Virus record (IMG/VR): IMGVR_UViG_3300007539_000089
Span: 1 to 33,502 of that record
Direction: 5' to 3' (one strand)
DNA length: 33,502 bases
Source: a virus
The position numbers and the translations under genes are program-made. Positions 6,954 to 13,231 of this stretch are shown here, piece after piece. The stretch's first letter is position 1. Each line of letters starts with the position of its first letter. A model generated the notes under the pieces. The model was given only the letters and a program-made list of their open reading frames with translations. It searched no databases and was not told the DNA's origin.

Positions 6954-8395
6954 GCCGGGATTTCATCCTCTTGATCGGATTCCGCCGAAGCCTCAGGCAT
7001 TTCAGGAGACGCTTCGGGTTCAGGCTGCTGCATCTCGATCAAGCCGCCGTTTTGAGTTGCCTCGAGTTCAGCCTCAACTTCGAAATCATCGCCTAGCACT
7101 TCGCCGTCTGCAAGCTGAATTAACAAAGTTTCTTGAGTGATGGTGCCTGCCGTGTAAAGCTGCAGCAGCGCCTGAATCTCTTGCGGCTCAAGGCGTGTGC
7201 CAAGAAAATCACGGTTGACCAGGCTGCTGCCAGCCTGCGCTTCCTGCAGGTAATCAGCATGGAACTGCAGACAATTGTCGATCAGATCCTGCATGTTTTG
7301 CGCGATCACCATCATGGTGGAATCGCCTTGGCTGCGGTCTAAACGCTTAGCCTCTGCAGTCTCTGCGCTTAGCTTTTGGCCTAGCACAGCAGACAAACCA
7401 AGGTCGTTGATCTGCTTTTCAATCTGATCAAGACGCTTGAATGATGCGTCAAACGATGCAGGATTAGGCGAGATGTATTCTGCACGGCCTTCAGCTGGGA
7501 ATGCAATAGCCTCACCAGGACCAGCGCTAACTTCTTCGGCTGCAGACGGGAAACCAAAAAACGCAAGCATCGGCACGTTTGACACGTGCATGATATTGTC
7601 GAGATCACTTTGAATCTGATAAGCCTTAAGGTTCAGCTCTGCAATGTCTGACAGCGGTGGGCGTGATTCAAATACGTTGACGCGGTTGCTGTAAGCAACG
7701 CTGAACGGAATGTAATCAAGGCTGGTTGTGCCTTCTTCAACAATTTTCATCTGACCTTTTTCATCGCGTTGGTGAATTTCAAATACACCAGGCGTCAACA
7801 CGCGAATCTGCTCAACTTCCTTTTCGCCGTAATCACCATCGGCAACAATAACCTTTTCAGCAAGGCGAAGCTGCACAAGCTTCTGTGCGCCGTCGACTAG
7901 CTCAAATCTTGCGCCAAGTATTTCGCGTGGCGTGTAGGTTACCCAATAGGGCCTGCCGTTACTCCCAGCAGCAGGAGCATCAACGAGCACACCAACGTGA
8001 CCGTAACGAATGCACCTACGAGCGGTTTCATAACACCAGACGTTGAGGTCGTTTCCTTGTAAGTCAACGTCAAACAGTTGCTCACGAATGTTGTCCGAAA
8101 CATCGTCCAACCTGACAGGCTTGCGCGTCAACATGCCAGCAAGCAAACGTTCGAGTCGATTTACGTAGGGCGGACAATTTGAACGGCTCAAACGATTGTC
8201 ATATGCGTCATCCAATTCACGAGGTTCTTGCGGCAAGTAACGCCGATGCTTTCGGCGCATCTCATATGTGCCGCCCAATAAATCTTCAATCAGGATCCAA
8301 TGTGGCTCTTGATTTACCCACGCCGCATTCGGATCGTTGACTTGTGAGACCTTTGCCGCCAATTGACGGTCGTAGAAGTTGTAACCGGAATACAC
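6950..8395 (-). CDS. Portal protein (DUF4055 type)
   Basis: A 481-residue protein of the DUF4055 family, which serves as the phage portal. Seen are the N-terminal YLPQEPRELDDAYDNRLSRS and the following NRLERLLAGMLTRKP, a central WVTYTPREILGARFE, DIAELNLKAYQIQSDLDNIM, and a late ETAEAKRLDRSQGD and helix region equivalent to the portal stem and crown. The acidic C-terminus is Glu/Pro/Ser rich. Translation starts at a GTG (8395). Portals form the dodecameric DNA channel at one capsid vertex. Neighbours (terminase upstream, MuF downstream) agree. Confidence 0.88.
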   Translation of the reverse strand: MYSGYNFYDRQLAAKVSQVNDPNAAWVNQEPHWILIEDLLGGTYEMRRKHRRYLPQEPRELDDAYDNRLSRSNCPPYVNRLERLLAGMLTRKPVRLDDVSDNIREQLFDVDLQGNDLNVWCYETARRCIRYGHVGVLVDAPAAGSNGRPYWVTYTPREILGARFELVDGAQKLVQLRLAEKVIVADGDYGEKEVEQIRVLTPGVFEIHQRDEKGQMKIVEEGTTSLDYIPFSVAYSNRVNVFESRPPLSDIAELNLKAYQIQSDLDNIMHVSNVPMLAFFGFPSAAEEVSAGPGEAIAFPAEGRAEYISPNPASFDASFKRLDQIEKQINDLGLSAVLGQKLSAETAEAKRLDRSQGDSTMMVIAQNMQDLIDNCLQFHADYLQEAQAGSSLVNRDFLGTRLEPQEIQALLQLYTAGTITQETLLIQLADGEVLGDDFEVEAELEATQNGGLIEMQQPEPEASPEMPEASAESDQEDEIPA

Positions 8396-8425
8396 GGCGC
8401 GATCTCACAAGCCTATGGCAACAGT

Positions 8426-8770
8426 TTAGACCGATGCAGTTGCAGCAGTTAGCTGAACGCTATTACGTCCAAGCTTGATCTCAAACTCTTGACCAGGTTC
8501 AAAGCCAAGCTCTTTGACGTAAGCGCTGCCAACCAGCAAGTTACCATTGCCCTGCACTTTGGTGCGATGGGTAAGCTTGCGGCCCATCTTTTTAGGCTTT
8601 TTCAGGTCAATGCCTTTTGCCAACAGCACAGCTTCGTAAAAAGCGGTGTAGTTGATGGATTCGCTGCCATCAGTGTTAGCGCTGACGTAACCGCATTCGC
8701 GAATCAGCTCAGAACGAGGAACATCGCCAAGCTGACGAATGCGCTTGAGTAGTTCAGTGCCTTCGAGCAT
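8426..8770 (-). CDS. cyAbrB-type cyanobacterial transcription regulator
   Basis: With the ATG at 8770 this is a 114-residue protein: LEGTELLKRIRQLGDVPRSE and a RECGYVS segment at the N-terminus, SINYTAFYEAVLLAKGIDL in the middle, and an AbrB-like C-terminal domain TKVQGNGNLLVGSAYVKEL then GFEPGQEFEIKLGR. That order of motifs is the hallmark of cyanobacterial AbrB (cyAbrB, as in Synechocystis Sll0359 and Sll0822), which regulates carbon, nitrogen and stress genes. It sits between terL and portal with its own promoter (8794-8822). Its presence implies a cyanobacterial host and capture of a host regulator. Confidence 0.88.
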   Translation of the reverse strand: MLEGTELLKRIRQLGDVPRSELIRECGYVSANTDGSESINYTAFYEAVLLAKGIDLKKPKKMGRKLTHRTKVQGNGNLLVGSAYVKELGFEPGQEFEIKLGRNSVQLTAATASV

Positions 8771-8793
8771 GTTGAGTAAACAGGAACACTGAA

Positions 8794-8822
8794 AAGATAA
8801 CAAACAACATTCCCTTTGTCTA
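8794..8822 (-). promoter_or_regulatory. Sigma-70 promoter for the cyAbrB gene
   Basis: On the minus strand TAGACA (8822-8817, containing the terL stop codon), a 17-base spacer, and TATCTT (8799-8794) preceded by TG in the extended -10 position. Transcription would start near 8787, about 17 bases before the cyAbrB ATG. Here the -10 begins with the usual T, unlike the early-region promoter family. Confidence 0.5.
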
Positions 8823-10154
8823 GTACAATCTGATTCCTGTTCCGCGACCTGATCGTGCGTGCAGTGGGTTGAACAACCTCCAAACTGTGTAGCCCAGCGC
8901 ATCGTTCATGTGGTCGTAGCCTGCATCTTTGTCGGGCTCGCCTTTTTCGCTGTAACTTTGAAGTTCAAGGCATTCGATCGTGCGCTTGCAGTTTTTGGTG
9001 ACCTGCAGCCTTATTTGACCTTTCCCGTTTTCCAGCAAAGCTTGAACAGAAGCCACCCGATCACGGACGGGAGGATTTGACCGGCCCGACTGGTTGCTGA
9101 AACCATAGGTCTCCAAGATTTGAATGTCAGTCTGCGCGGCATTCGTGCTTCGATTTCCGCCTGATGCGTCAGGGTAGACATAGATGCGACGGTCGGCATA
9201 TCGTCGTTTGATCTCCTGGGCCAACGTATCGGTGTCATGGCTGCCGCTTACTTCGTCAATAATCATCAGTTTGTCATTCAGTCTTACACCGATGACAGCA
9301 GACATATTGCCAACGTTAAAGTCAACGCCAACATGCAAAGGCTCATTACCTGTATCAACGCTGTCTATGACATGCTTTTCGCGATCGAAGCGGTCGTAAA
9401 CCTGACCGGTGGTTAAATTAACAAATTCTCCCTCCAAATACGCTTTTAACAAACTAGGATCATAATTAGCCTTGAGTCGCTCAACGAAGTCATCCGGCAA
9501 ATGTGGATTATCCGTTGTCTTCATCTTGATCAACTTGCGATCAGTGCGCGTAAGCGCATCAGGGCTGCCAAATTCGTTGTAAAGCCACTTGAAGCCCTCT
9601 GGCGTGGATGCAGCAGCAAACTGCCGTACTACACCGGAGCGAAGACGACCAAGAATTTTCGGGAACGCTTTTGAGGTGATCGAATAGTTAACAACGTCTA
9701 CCTCATCAGCGACGCAAAAGGCTAAGTTTAAGCCGATAATGCGCTGGTAATTTTCAAAGCTGCGGCACAGAATTTTTGTGTCTCCGTTTGGAAGATGCAA
9801 CACATATTCAGGCAATGGTGATGCCCTAAACGTATGCGGGATCTCGTAGGCCTCTAAAAAATTATCAAAATCATTCAACCAAATATCACGGATCAGCGGT
9901 CCAGTGGGCTCCATAACACAGCCCACATAGCCTTGATTAGCAATCGCGAGTGATACAACTTTCGCCGCCAGGCTTCTCGTTTTGCCTGCACCGTAGCCCG
10001 CAGAGATCGCGAGGATTTGCGAGTCTTCATCGTCAACGAACGCTAGTTGGCCTGGGTGTAAGTCTGCCTTGATTCGCGCCAACAGTGCATCAGCGTCCAA
10101 TGCTGAGGCGTCGCCTAAGACATGACCAATCGGCGCAGCGTCAAGGATGCTCAA
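8820..10154 (-). CDS. terL: Terminase large subunit
   Basis: A 444-residue packaging motor. The ATPase domain has Walker A AGYGAGKT (residues 52-59) and Walker B AFCVADEVD (145-153); a coupling segment AAASTPEG follows at 180-187. The nuclease domain shows GVDFN (276-280), IIDE (298-301), YPDASG (327-332) and the late YDHMNDALGY (413-422), the pattern of RNase H-like terminase nucleases. It cuts concatemeric DNA and drives it into the procapsid through the portal. The start is a TTG at 10154 whose TTGA overlaps the preceding stop; no ATG lies near. Confidence 0.95.
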   Translation of the reverse strand: MSILDAAPIGHVLGDASALDADALLARIKADLHPGQLAFVDDEDSQILAISAGYGAGKTRSLAAKVVSLAIANQGYVGCVMEPTGPLIRDIWLNDFDNFLEAYEIPHTFRASPLPEYVLHLPNGDTKILCRSFENYQRIIGLNLAFCVADEVDVVNYSITSKAFPKILGRLRSGVVRQFAAASTPEGFKWLYNEFGSPDALTRTDRKLIKMKTTDNPHLPDDFVERLKANYDPSLLKAYLEGEFVNLTTGQVYDRFDREKHVIDSVDTGNEPLHVGVDFNVGNMSAVIGVRLNDKLMIIDEVSGSHDTDTLAQEIKRRYADRRIYVYPDASGGNRSTNAAQTDIQILETYGFSNQSGRSNPPVRDRVASVQALLENGKGQIRLQVTKNCKRTIECLELQSYSEKGEPDKDAGYDHMNDALGYTVWRLFNPLHARSGRGTGIRLY

Positions 10155-10330
10155 CGGTCAAACGCGTCATACGACTTCCGCAGACACGCCTCACGCAACT
10201 GAGAGCGCTTTTCATCAATCAGATGCATACTGCTGACGTGGCAGTGTGAGCTGACACCATCAAGGCTCATCCACACGCGGTACATGTCAGTTTCAGGCAG
10301 GTGCTCATACCAGAATTTTTCGTCAGTCAC
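10151..10330 (-). CDS. Small protein between terS and terL
   Basis: The best start is a GTG at 10330 that overlaps the terS stop as GTGA, giving 59 residues beginning (M)TDEKFWYEHLPETDMYRVW. A longer ATG frame to 10426 would overlap terS by 100 bases and is rejected. The protein has aromatic residues early and a His/Cys stretch (SSHCHVSSMHL) in the middle, possibly metal-binding, then a basic helix ending SYDAFDR. It is coupled on both sides by four-base overlaps. Function unknown. Confidence 0.65.
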   Translation of the reverse strand: MTDEKFWYEHLPETDMYRVWMSLDGVSSHCHVSSMHLIDEKRSQLREACLRKSYDAFDR

Positions 10331-10650
10331 GAACACAGCTGGGCCAGCTTGGCAGCGGTATTGATTGCGCCTAATGCTATGTGGTATTGGCCTGCCGCCC
10401 GTGCTTCCATCTGAAGCGTTGAACACTGTGACAAAAGATCAGCAACCATTTGCGGGCGTTGAATGTCCCAATCAGCCTTGATTTGATCGCGAGCTAGCTG
10501 CAGGTAGTTGTCGCAAGCGCGTTCGCTAACCCCCCAGTGCTCCGTACCATATTGAATGCAGTCAGACCTACGGCCACCATTAGCAAGGATGCGAACAAAC
10601 TCTCTTGCTCGCATTATGGTTTCAGCTTTTGTGCCTCTTTGTGCAGGCAT
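10327..10650 (-). CDS. terS: Terminase small subunit
   Basis: A 107-residue helical protein with an N-terminal helix-turn-helix-like region (AREFVRILANGGRRSDCIQY, HWGVSERACDNYLQLARD) followed by an oligomerisation helix and MEARAAGQYHIALGAINTAAKLAQL, the typical ending of many phage small terminases. It recognises the packaging site and forms a ring that feeds DNA to the large subunit. It is first in the packaging operon, behind a candidate promoter at 10677-10703. Assignment rests on HTH-like features and position. Confidence 0.8.
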   Translation of the reverse strand: MPAQRGTKAETIMRAREFVRILANGGRRSDCIQYGTEHWGVSERACDNYLQLARDQIKADWDIQRPQMVADLLSQCSTLQMEARAAGQYHIALGAINTAAKLAQLCS

Positions 10651-10676
10651 TCAAGGAAGTTTTTCCGATTGCTCAA

Positions 10677-10703
10677 AATATAACAGTTTTCGTTTTCGGT
10701 CAA
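10677..10703 (-). promoter_or_regulatory. Candidate promoter of the terminase-head operon
   Basis: On the minus strand TTGACC (10703-10698) and TATATT (10682-10677) are separated by 15 bases, with TG one base before the -10 (extended -10). Transcription would begin near 10670, about 20 bases before the terS ATG. The short spacer is compensated by the strong extended -10. It differs from the early promoters by having T at the first -10 position. Confidence 0.5.
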
Positions 10704-10752
10704 GAAATTGTGTTTGTAGCGATGTTGCAGGTCAGCAGTTGTTTGGTGGATT

Positions 10753-10926
10753 TCATGTGGTTGGATGGTCTCTTGATATGGTCCAACCGTCAGCAGTACG
10801 AACCCAGAGGATAGGTTTCGGATTTTTGGCGTTGGCGAAAGCTTGTTGAAGTCTTGCGTCATGATCTGCGATGGCTTGACGGATGTTGCTTTCTTCAGTT
10901 TGGCGAAGGCGTTCTTGCTTGTTCAT
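10753..10926 (-). CDS. Small helical protein upstream of terS
   Basis: A 57-residue frame beginning MNKQERLRQTEESNIRQAI and continuing with ADHDARLQQAFANAKNPK, then ILWVRTADGWTISRDHP. The first 35 residues read as a charged amphipathic helix, which is far more protein-like than the longer 82-codon frame that overlaps it (10614-10862). Its ATG overlaps the stop of the preceding small gene (ATGA), suggesting coupling. It ends just before the candidate terS promoter. Function unknown. Confidence 0.55.
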   Translation of the reverse strand: MNKQERLRQTEESNIRQAIADHDARLQQAFANAKNPKPILWVRTADGWTISRDHPTT

Positions 10927-11036
10927 GATGATTGAGAAAATTTGATGCCGGGAGATTGATCGCGACCACTAACGCGCCCTGCTTTTCCGTCTGCCAAACG
11001 GTGTTGTATGGCTTTCAGCCGTGGACCAAACGGCAT
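10923..11036 (-). CDS. Short basic protein
   Basis: A 37-residue frame from ATG 11036, starting MPFGPRLKAIQHRLADGKAG and ending GIKFSQSS. It ends in a four-base overlap with the next gene and starts 20 bases after the previous stop, which fits operon spacing. A small CGGG/CCCG hairpin lies just before the ATG. There is no recognised family, and such a short frame could be chance; the spacing on both sides is the main support. Confidence 0.4.
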   Translation of the reverse strand: MPFGPRLKAIQHRLADGKAGRVSGRDQSPGIKFSQSS

Positions 11037-11055
11037 CGGGCTTCCCGGCAGCTGA

Positions 11056-11397
11056 TCAGGGGTAGGTTTCTTCGTTAATGGTAAATGGCGGCATGTCCTG
11101 CCATTCGCCAATGGCGTTTACATAATCATCAGAGCTTGATGTTATGTCACCATTGAAAACTTTGTAGCCTTCGCAGTCACACTGCTCAATGTCTTTTGAC
11201 TGTACTACATGAGCATTGTCTTGCCAGCCCCAATCTTTGAAGTCTTCAGGTAAATAGCCTGCAAAATGGTAATCAAAAAAACCGTGCTTAAGGTCTGATT
11301 CTGCTTCGGTGTTTTTGGTTTCAAATTCTTTGCGTGGCATTACCATTTCTTCAATGACAATGCGGTAACGCACAACGGTTACAAGCTGTTCGGTCAT
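11056..11397 (-). CDS. Hypothetical protein, early region
   Basis: A 113-residue protein with an N-terminal strand (QLVTVVRYRIVIEEMVMP), a central aromatic block (HGFFDYHFAGYLPEDFKDWGW), a CDCEG pair of cysteines, and an acidic C-terminal part with DITSSSDDYVNAIGEWQDM. Its ATG at 11397 lies two bases after the previous stop, so it is in one operon with the 11400-11624 gene, under the promoter at 11659-11687. I recognise no domain. Confidence 0.72.
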   Translation of the reverse strand: MTEQLVTVVRYRIVIEEMVMPRKEFETKNTEAESDLKHGFFDYHFAGYLPEDFKDWGWQDNAHVVQSKDIEQCDCEGYKVFNGDITSSSDDYVNAIGEWQDMPPFTINEETYP

Positions 11398-11399
11398 GT

Positions 11400-11624
11400 T
11401 CAGAAGGGCAGCGTTTCTACGGTGACCTGAGAATCATTGAAGCCGCATAACACGGCGTCGTCAAGAAGCTGTTTCAGCTCGTCATCGTTGTCTGCGTCTT
11501 GAAACCAGTCAGGCGTGGTGACGCGGTAGCTCGGACGGTGTGAGGCTTCGTAGTGAGCGTCTAAGCGTGCCTCGTACTGTTGGCGTGCTTCGTACTGAAG
11601 CAGTGATTCGTGGTGGTAGTACAT
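11400..11624 (-). CDS. Hypothetical protein, first gene of a promoter-A unit
   Basis: The ATG at 11624 (MYYHHESLLQYEARQQYEAR) is chosen because a promoter ends at 11659, so longer forms to 11687 would begin upstream of transcription. The protein has 74 residues, with an internal repeat LQYEAR/QQYEAR/AHYEAS and an acidic segment (DADNDDELKQLLDDAVL). The repeat may form a short helical array. No known family is recognised. It heads a unit followed closely by the genes at 11056-11397 and below. Confidence 0.65.
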   Translation of the reverse strand: MYYHHESLLQYEARQQYEARLDAHYEASHRPSYRVTTPDWFQDADNDDELKQLLDDAVLCGFNDSQVTVETLPF

Positions 11625-11658
11625 GAGTGAAATGCGGTGCGGTCTCCCGCTTGATTGA

Positions 11659-11687
11659 AGTATGGCATACCCGTAACGGGAATGCAA
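11659..11687 (-). promoter_or_regulatory. Early-type promoter A (GGTATGCCA family)
   Basis: Minus strand: TTGCAT (11687-11682), 17-base spacer ending GGGTATGC, then CATACT (11664-11659). TG stands in the extended -10 position. The core also forms an exact 11-base palindrome (GTATGCCATAC). Transcription would start near 11652, 28 bases before the ATG at 11624. Confidence 0.65.
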
Positions 11688-11690
11688 GCA

Positions 11691-11897
11691 TCAGGTTGGG
11701 TCAATGAGCTGATCGATGTACCAGCGTGCCTTAGCAAGCGATTCGTCTTGGCCTTTGTGCCGTTCACGCCAAGCGTACTTGAGCACGTTGCCCTTGCAGA
11801 AGCCACGAAACTCTTCAGGCGTCAACGCCGCGCGAATGGCGGTGATGCACTCAAGGCTGCCTTGGTAGTGGTCAGGATGATTAACGTTGTCGAGCAT
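11691..11897 (-). CDS. DUF3310 family protein
   Basis: A 68-residue protein containing VNHPDHYQ, ECITAIRAAL, FRGFCKGNVLKYAWR and AKARWYIDQLI, which together define the DUF3310 (SaV-like) family common in phages. Some members have been annotated as nucleotide kinase related, but the function is not settled. The ATG at 11897 comes directly after the nine-base U-tract of a strong hairpin terminator, so there is no room for a ribosome site in the untranslated part. Expression may depend on read-through or on the hairpin. Confidence 0.82.
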   Translation of the reverse strand: MLDNVNHPDHYQGSLECITAIRAALTPEEFRGFCKGNVLKYAWRERHKGQDESLAKARWYIDQLIDPT

Positions 11898-11922
11898 AAA
11901 AAAAAAGGAGGCCGAAGCCTCC
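11898..11922 (-). terminator. Intrinsic terminator with UUCG loop
   Basis: Transcribed leftwards it reads GGAGGC, loop TTCG, GCCTCC, then nine T. The C(UUCG)G tetraloop is exceptionally stable. It follows the gene at 11952-12131 and its U-tract touches the ATG of the DUF3310 gene. The 5' arm also contains GGAGG, which could act as a ribosome site only if the stem opens. Confidence 0.85.
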
Positions 11923-11951
11923 ATGCCATGAACATTCGCCCCGTGCGTAAC

Positions 11952-12131
11952 TTAGCCTGCTTTGCGCTGTTCTGCACGGGCTTCTTCATCAGCTTCAATA
12001 AGCTCGCAGGCGAGTTCTTGAAGGCTGCTGCCGCGGCGGTAGGTGATGATCAGGTCATCCCACATGCCTTCAAAGTCGTCACGGCGACCGTAATCGGCAA
12101 TGATCAGTCCGAGTGCTAGTGAGTCGTTCAT
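11952..12131 (-). CDS. Small acidic protein under promoter B
   Basis: ATG 12131 gives 59 residues: MNDSLALGLIIADYGRRDDF, then EGMWDDLIITYRRGSSLQEL and an acidic/basic helix ELIEADEEARAEQRKAG. A longer frame to 12179 is rejected because the promoter -10 lies at 12175-12170. The unit is one gene, bounded by promoter B and the UUCG terminator. Two DD(F/L) acidic turns and Leu-rich helices are seen, but no known family is recognised. Confidence 0.68.
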   Translation of the reverse strand: MNDSLALGLIIADYGRRDDFEGMWDDLIITYRRGSSLQELACELIEADEEARAEQRKAG

Positions 12132-12169
12132 TCCAGAGCTTGCGAAGTGGCGGGATCTCTCCCATACAT

Positions 12170-12198
12170 ATGATGGCATACCAGAGCGCGATTGTCAA
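12170..12198 (-). promoter_or_regulatory. Early-type promoter B (GGTATGCCA family)
   Basis: Minus strand: a perfect TTGACA (12198-12193), 17-base spacer ending TGGTATGC, then CATCAT (12175-12170) with extended -10 TG. It begins right after the stop codon of the upstream microprotein gene (12204). Predicted start of transcription is near 12163, 32 bases before the ATG at 12131. Confidence 0.68.
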
Positions 12199-12203
12199 GC
12201 ACC

Positions 12204-12383
12204 TCACGCTAGGCAGTAGTTTCTAGCCGTGGTCTGAGAGACGCTTAACCGTTGTGCAATGACACGGTAGGTGCAGCCTGAAGCTCTCATGCGTTTAGCG
12301 TGCTGCCGTGGCGTTGCTGTGATGTAGAGCAGCAGGATCAGCGGCAGCGTAATCAGGCAGAGGATGATTGCGATGGTGTGCAT
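12204..12383 (-). CDS. Membrane-anchored helix-turn-helix microprotein
   Basis: A 59-residue protein. Residues 1-23 (MHTIAIILCLITLPLILLLY and following) are a hydrophobic membrane segment. After a basic turn (RQHAKRMRA) comes a helix-turn-helix of the resolvase/Hin kind: SGCTYRVIAQRLSVSQTTAR, residues 35-54, with the usual 'AxxLxVSxxTxR' pattern. It overlaps the zinc-ribbon gene by 31 bases at its start and ends just before promoter B. The arrangement predicts a DNA-binding domain tethered to the membrane, though the HTH is too short to act alone and probably works as a dimer. Confidence 0.68.
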   Translation of the reverse strand: MHTIAIILCLITLPLILLLYITATPRQHAKRMRASGCTYRVIAQRLSVSQTTARNYCLA

Positions 12384-12634
12384 GGTTCAAGTTTTAAGAG
12401 TCGTGCTGGAAGGTGTTTGTTGTTTTTGAATGACGCAGGCAATGCGACGCGAAGCTTCTCAGGATCAACGCTGCGCTCTGGTGTTTGCAGAGTCCACCAT
12501 GAATGCTCACACCAGTCGCATTGGCGATTTCTCAAGATGCGCCCGTCTTCGGTGTAGGCCGTGTTGCGGACACGGGCATCACATTCGCTGCAGCACGGAC
12601 ACGGCGGAACAGGATAGAGCGTGCGTGCGCCCAT
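12353..12634 (-). CDS. Zinc-ribbon protein
   Basis: ATG 12634 gives 93 residues. The N-terminal half has CPCCSEC (near residues 12-18), VRNTAYTEDGRILRNRQC and CEHSWWT: four or more cysteines in two knuckles around a strand pair, close to the NrdR or Ogr/Delta zinc-ribbon plan. The rest is basic and without clear domain. It probably binds DNA or RNA as a small regulator. It has its own promoter (12726-12754) and leads into the HTH microprotein gene. Confidence 0.7.
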   Translation of the reverse strand: MGARTLYPVPPCPCCSECDARVRNTAYTEDGRILRNRQCDWCEHSWWTLQTPERSVDPEKLRVALPASFKNNKHLPARLLKLEPCTPSQSSSA

Positions 12635-12725
12635 GTTGATGAGTTGTGAATTAGGTGCCTCTGCAGCGAACTGCTGAGGCGGTAGTCGACCCGGTAGCCC
12701 GCAGGCCAATTCCGGTTCTGCAGAA

Positions 12726-12754
12726 ATGATTGCACAGCCGTGGCTGCGCGTCAA
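12726..12754 (-). promoter_or_regulatory. Early-type promoter F (variant) for the zinc-ribbon gene
   Basis: Minus strand: TTGACG (12754-12749), 17-base spacer ending CTGTGC, then AATCAT (12731-12726), with TG in the extended -10 position. The -10 begins with A instead of C and the core is TGTGC, so it is a variant of the early family. It lies directly after the U-tract of the terminator at 12756-12781. Confidence 0.5.
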
Positions 12755-12755
12755 G

Positions 12756-12781
12756 AAAAAAAAAGAGGCCCTTAGGCCTCT
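12756..12781 (-). terminator. Intrinsic terminator of the coiled-coil gene
   Basis: Read leftwards: AGAGGCC, four-base loop, GGCCTCT, then nine T. The TAA stop of the 12772-12906 gene lies in the loop. It closes the short unit driven by promoter C and separates it from the zinc-ribbon unit. Confidence 0.88.
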
Positions 12782-12906
12782 GTCTCGCGCAACCGCTGCA
12801 GTAGCGAGTGCATCCGTTCGGTGCGCTGCAGCTGACGCTGTAGGCGTTCAGTGCTGCGCTGCTCTTGCTGCTTGATCAGAGCAGTGAGCTGATCAGTGAT
12901 CTGCAT
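12772..12906 (-). CDS. 44-residue coiled-coil protein
   Basis: A frame starting MQITDQLTALIKQQEQRSTE and continuing RLQRQLQRTERMHSLLQRL, ending RETEA. Leu/Ile and charged residues repeat with a heptad-like spacing, so nearly all of it should form one amphipathic helix or coiled coil. It has its own promoter (C) and its stop codon sits inside the terminator loop, so it makes a transcript of about 180 bases. Such a compact single-gene unit argues that the small frame is real. Function unknown. Confidence 0.62.
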   Translation of the reverse strand: MQITDQLTALIKQQEQRSTERLQRQLQRTERMHSLLQRLRETEA

Positions 12907-12946
12907 GATTCAGATTTCAAGGAGCGGTGCCGTCTCCGGCTCGACC

Positions 12947-12975
12947 ATTGTGGCATACCGATCAGTGTTCTGCCA
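12947..12975 (-). promoter_or_regulatory. Early-type promoter C (GGTATGCCA family)
   Basis: Minus strand: CACAAT (12952-12947) preceded by CGGTATGC, giving the exact GGTATGCCA core and extended -10 TG. The -35 region (TGGCAG, 12975-12970) is poor and lies in the end of the upstream gene. Predicted start is near 12940, 34 bases before the coiled-coil gene. Confidence 0.55.
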
Positions 12976-13231
12976 GCGATCGGATCACAGCACTGACGAT
13001 GCCTGCCATGGCAGTGCGCGGAATGCCGCTGTATGACCGCGCAGCAGCTTCCAAGGCATCAGCGTAGACCTGTGGACCTTGCGGCAAGCCTGCTGCTTGC
13101 TGTGGCGCAGACAGTGCGCGTTGACGAATCATCTCGCCACGCGGCAAACCTAGTTGCTTCGCCTGTTCGTCCAGGATCAGCCGTTCGCTTGGCAGCAAAT
13201 AAATCTTGACAGGTGTTCTGATTTGGGACAT
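12962..13231 (-). CDS. Ribbon-helix-helix-like protein
   Basis: ATG 13231 overlaps the stop of the ATPase gene (ATGA). The 89 residues begin MSQIRTPVKIYLLPSERLIL, then DEQAKQLGLPRGEMIRQRAL: a strand followed by two helices, as in MobC and ribbon-helix-helix DNA-binding proteins. The rest is helical (VYADALEAAARSYSGIPRTA). It may be a small DNA-binding partner of the upstream ATPase or an autoregulator of the operon. The pairing with a RepA-like ATPase recalls plasmid replication units. Confidence 0.65.
   Translation of the reverse strand: MSQIRTPVKIYLLPSERLILDEQAKQLGLPRGEMIRQRALSAPQQAAGLPQGPQVYADALEAAARSYSGIPRTAMAGIVSAVIRSLAEH

Noticed and set aside
10614-10862. 82-codon minus-strand frame upstream of terS
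   Set aside because: It overlaps the more protein-like 57-codon frame (10753-10926), runs 37 bases into terS, and contains the candidate terS promoter. Its composition is irregular.
12300-12557. Plus-strand 85-codon frame
   Set aside because: It is antisense to the zinc-ribbon and HTH microprotein genes, which have recognisable motifs; its composition is Arg/Cys/Ser-rich without a motif.
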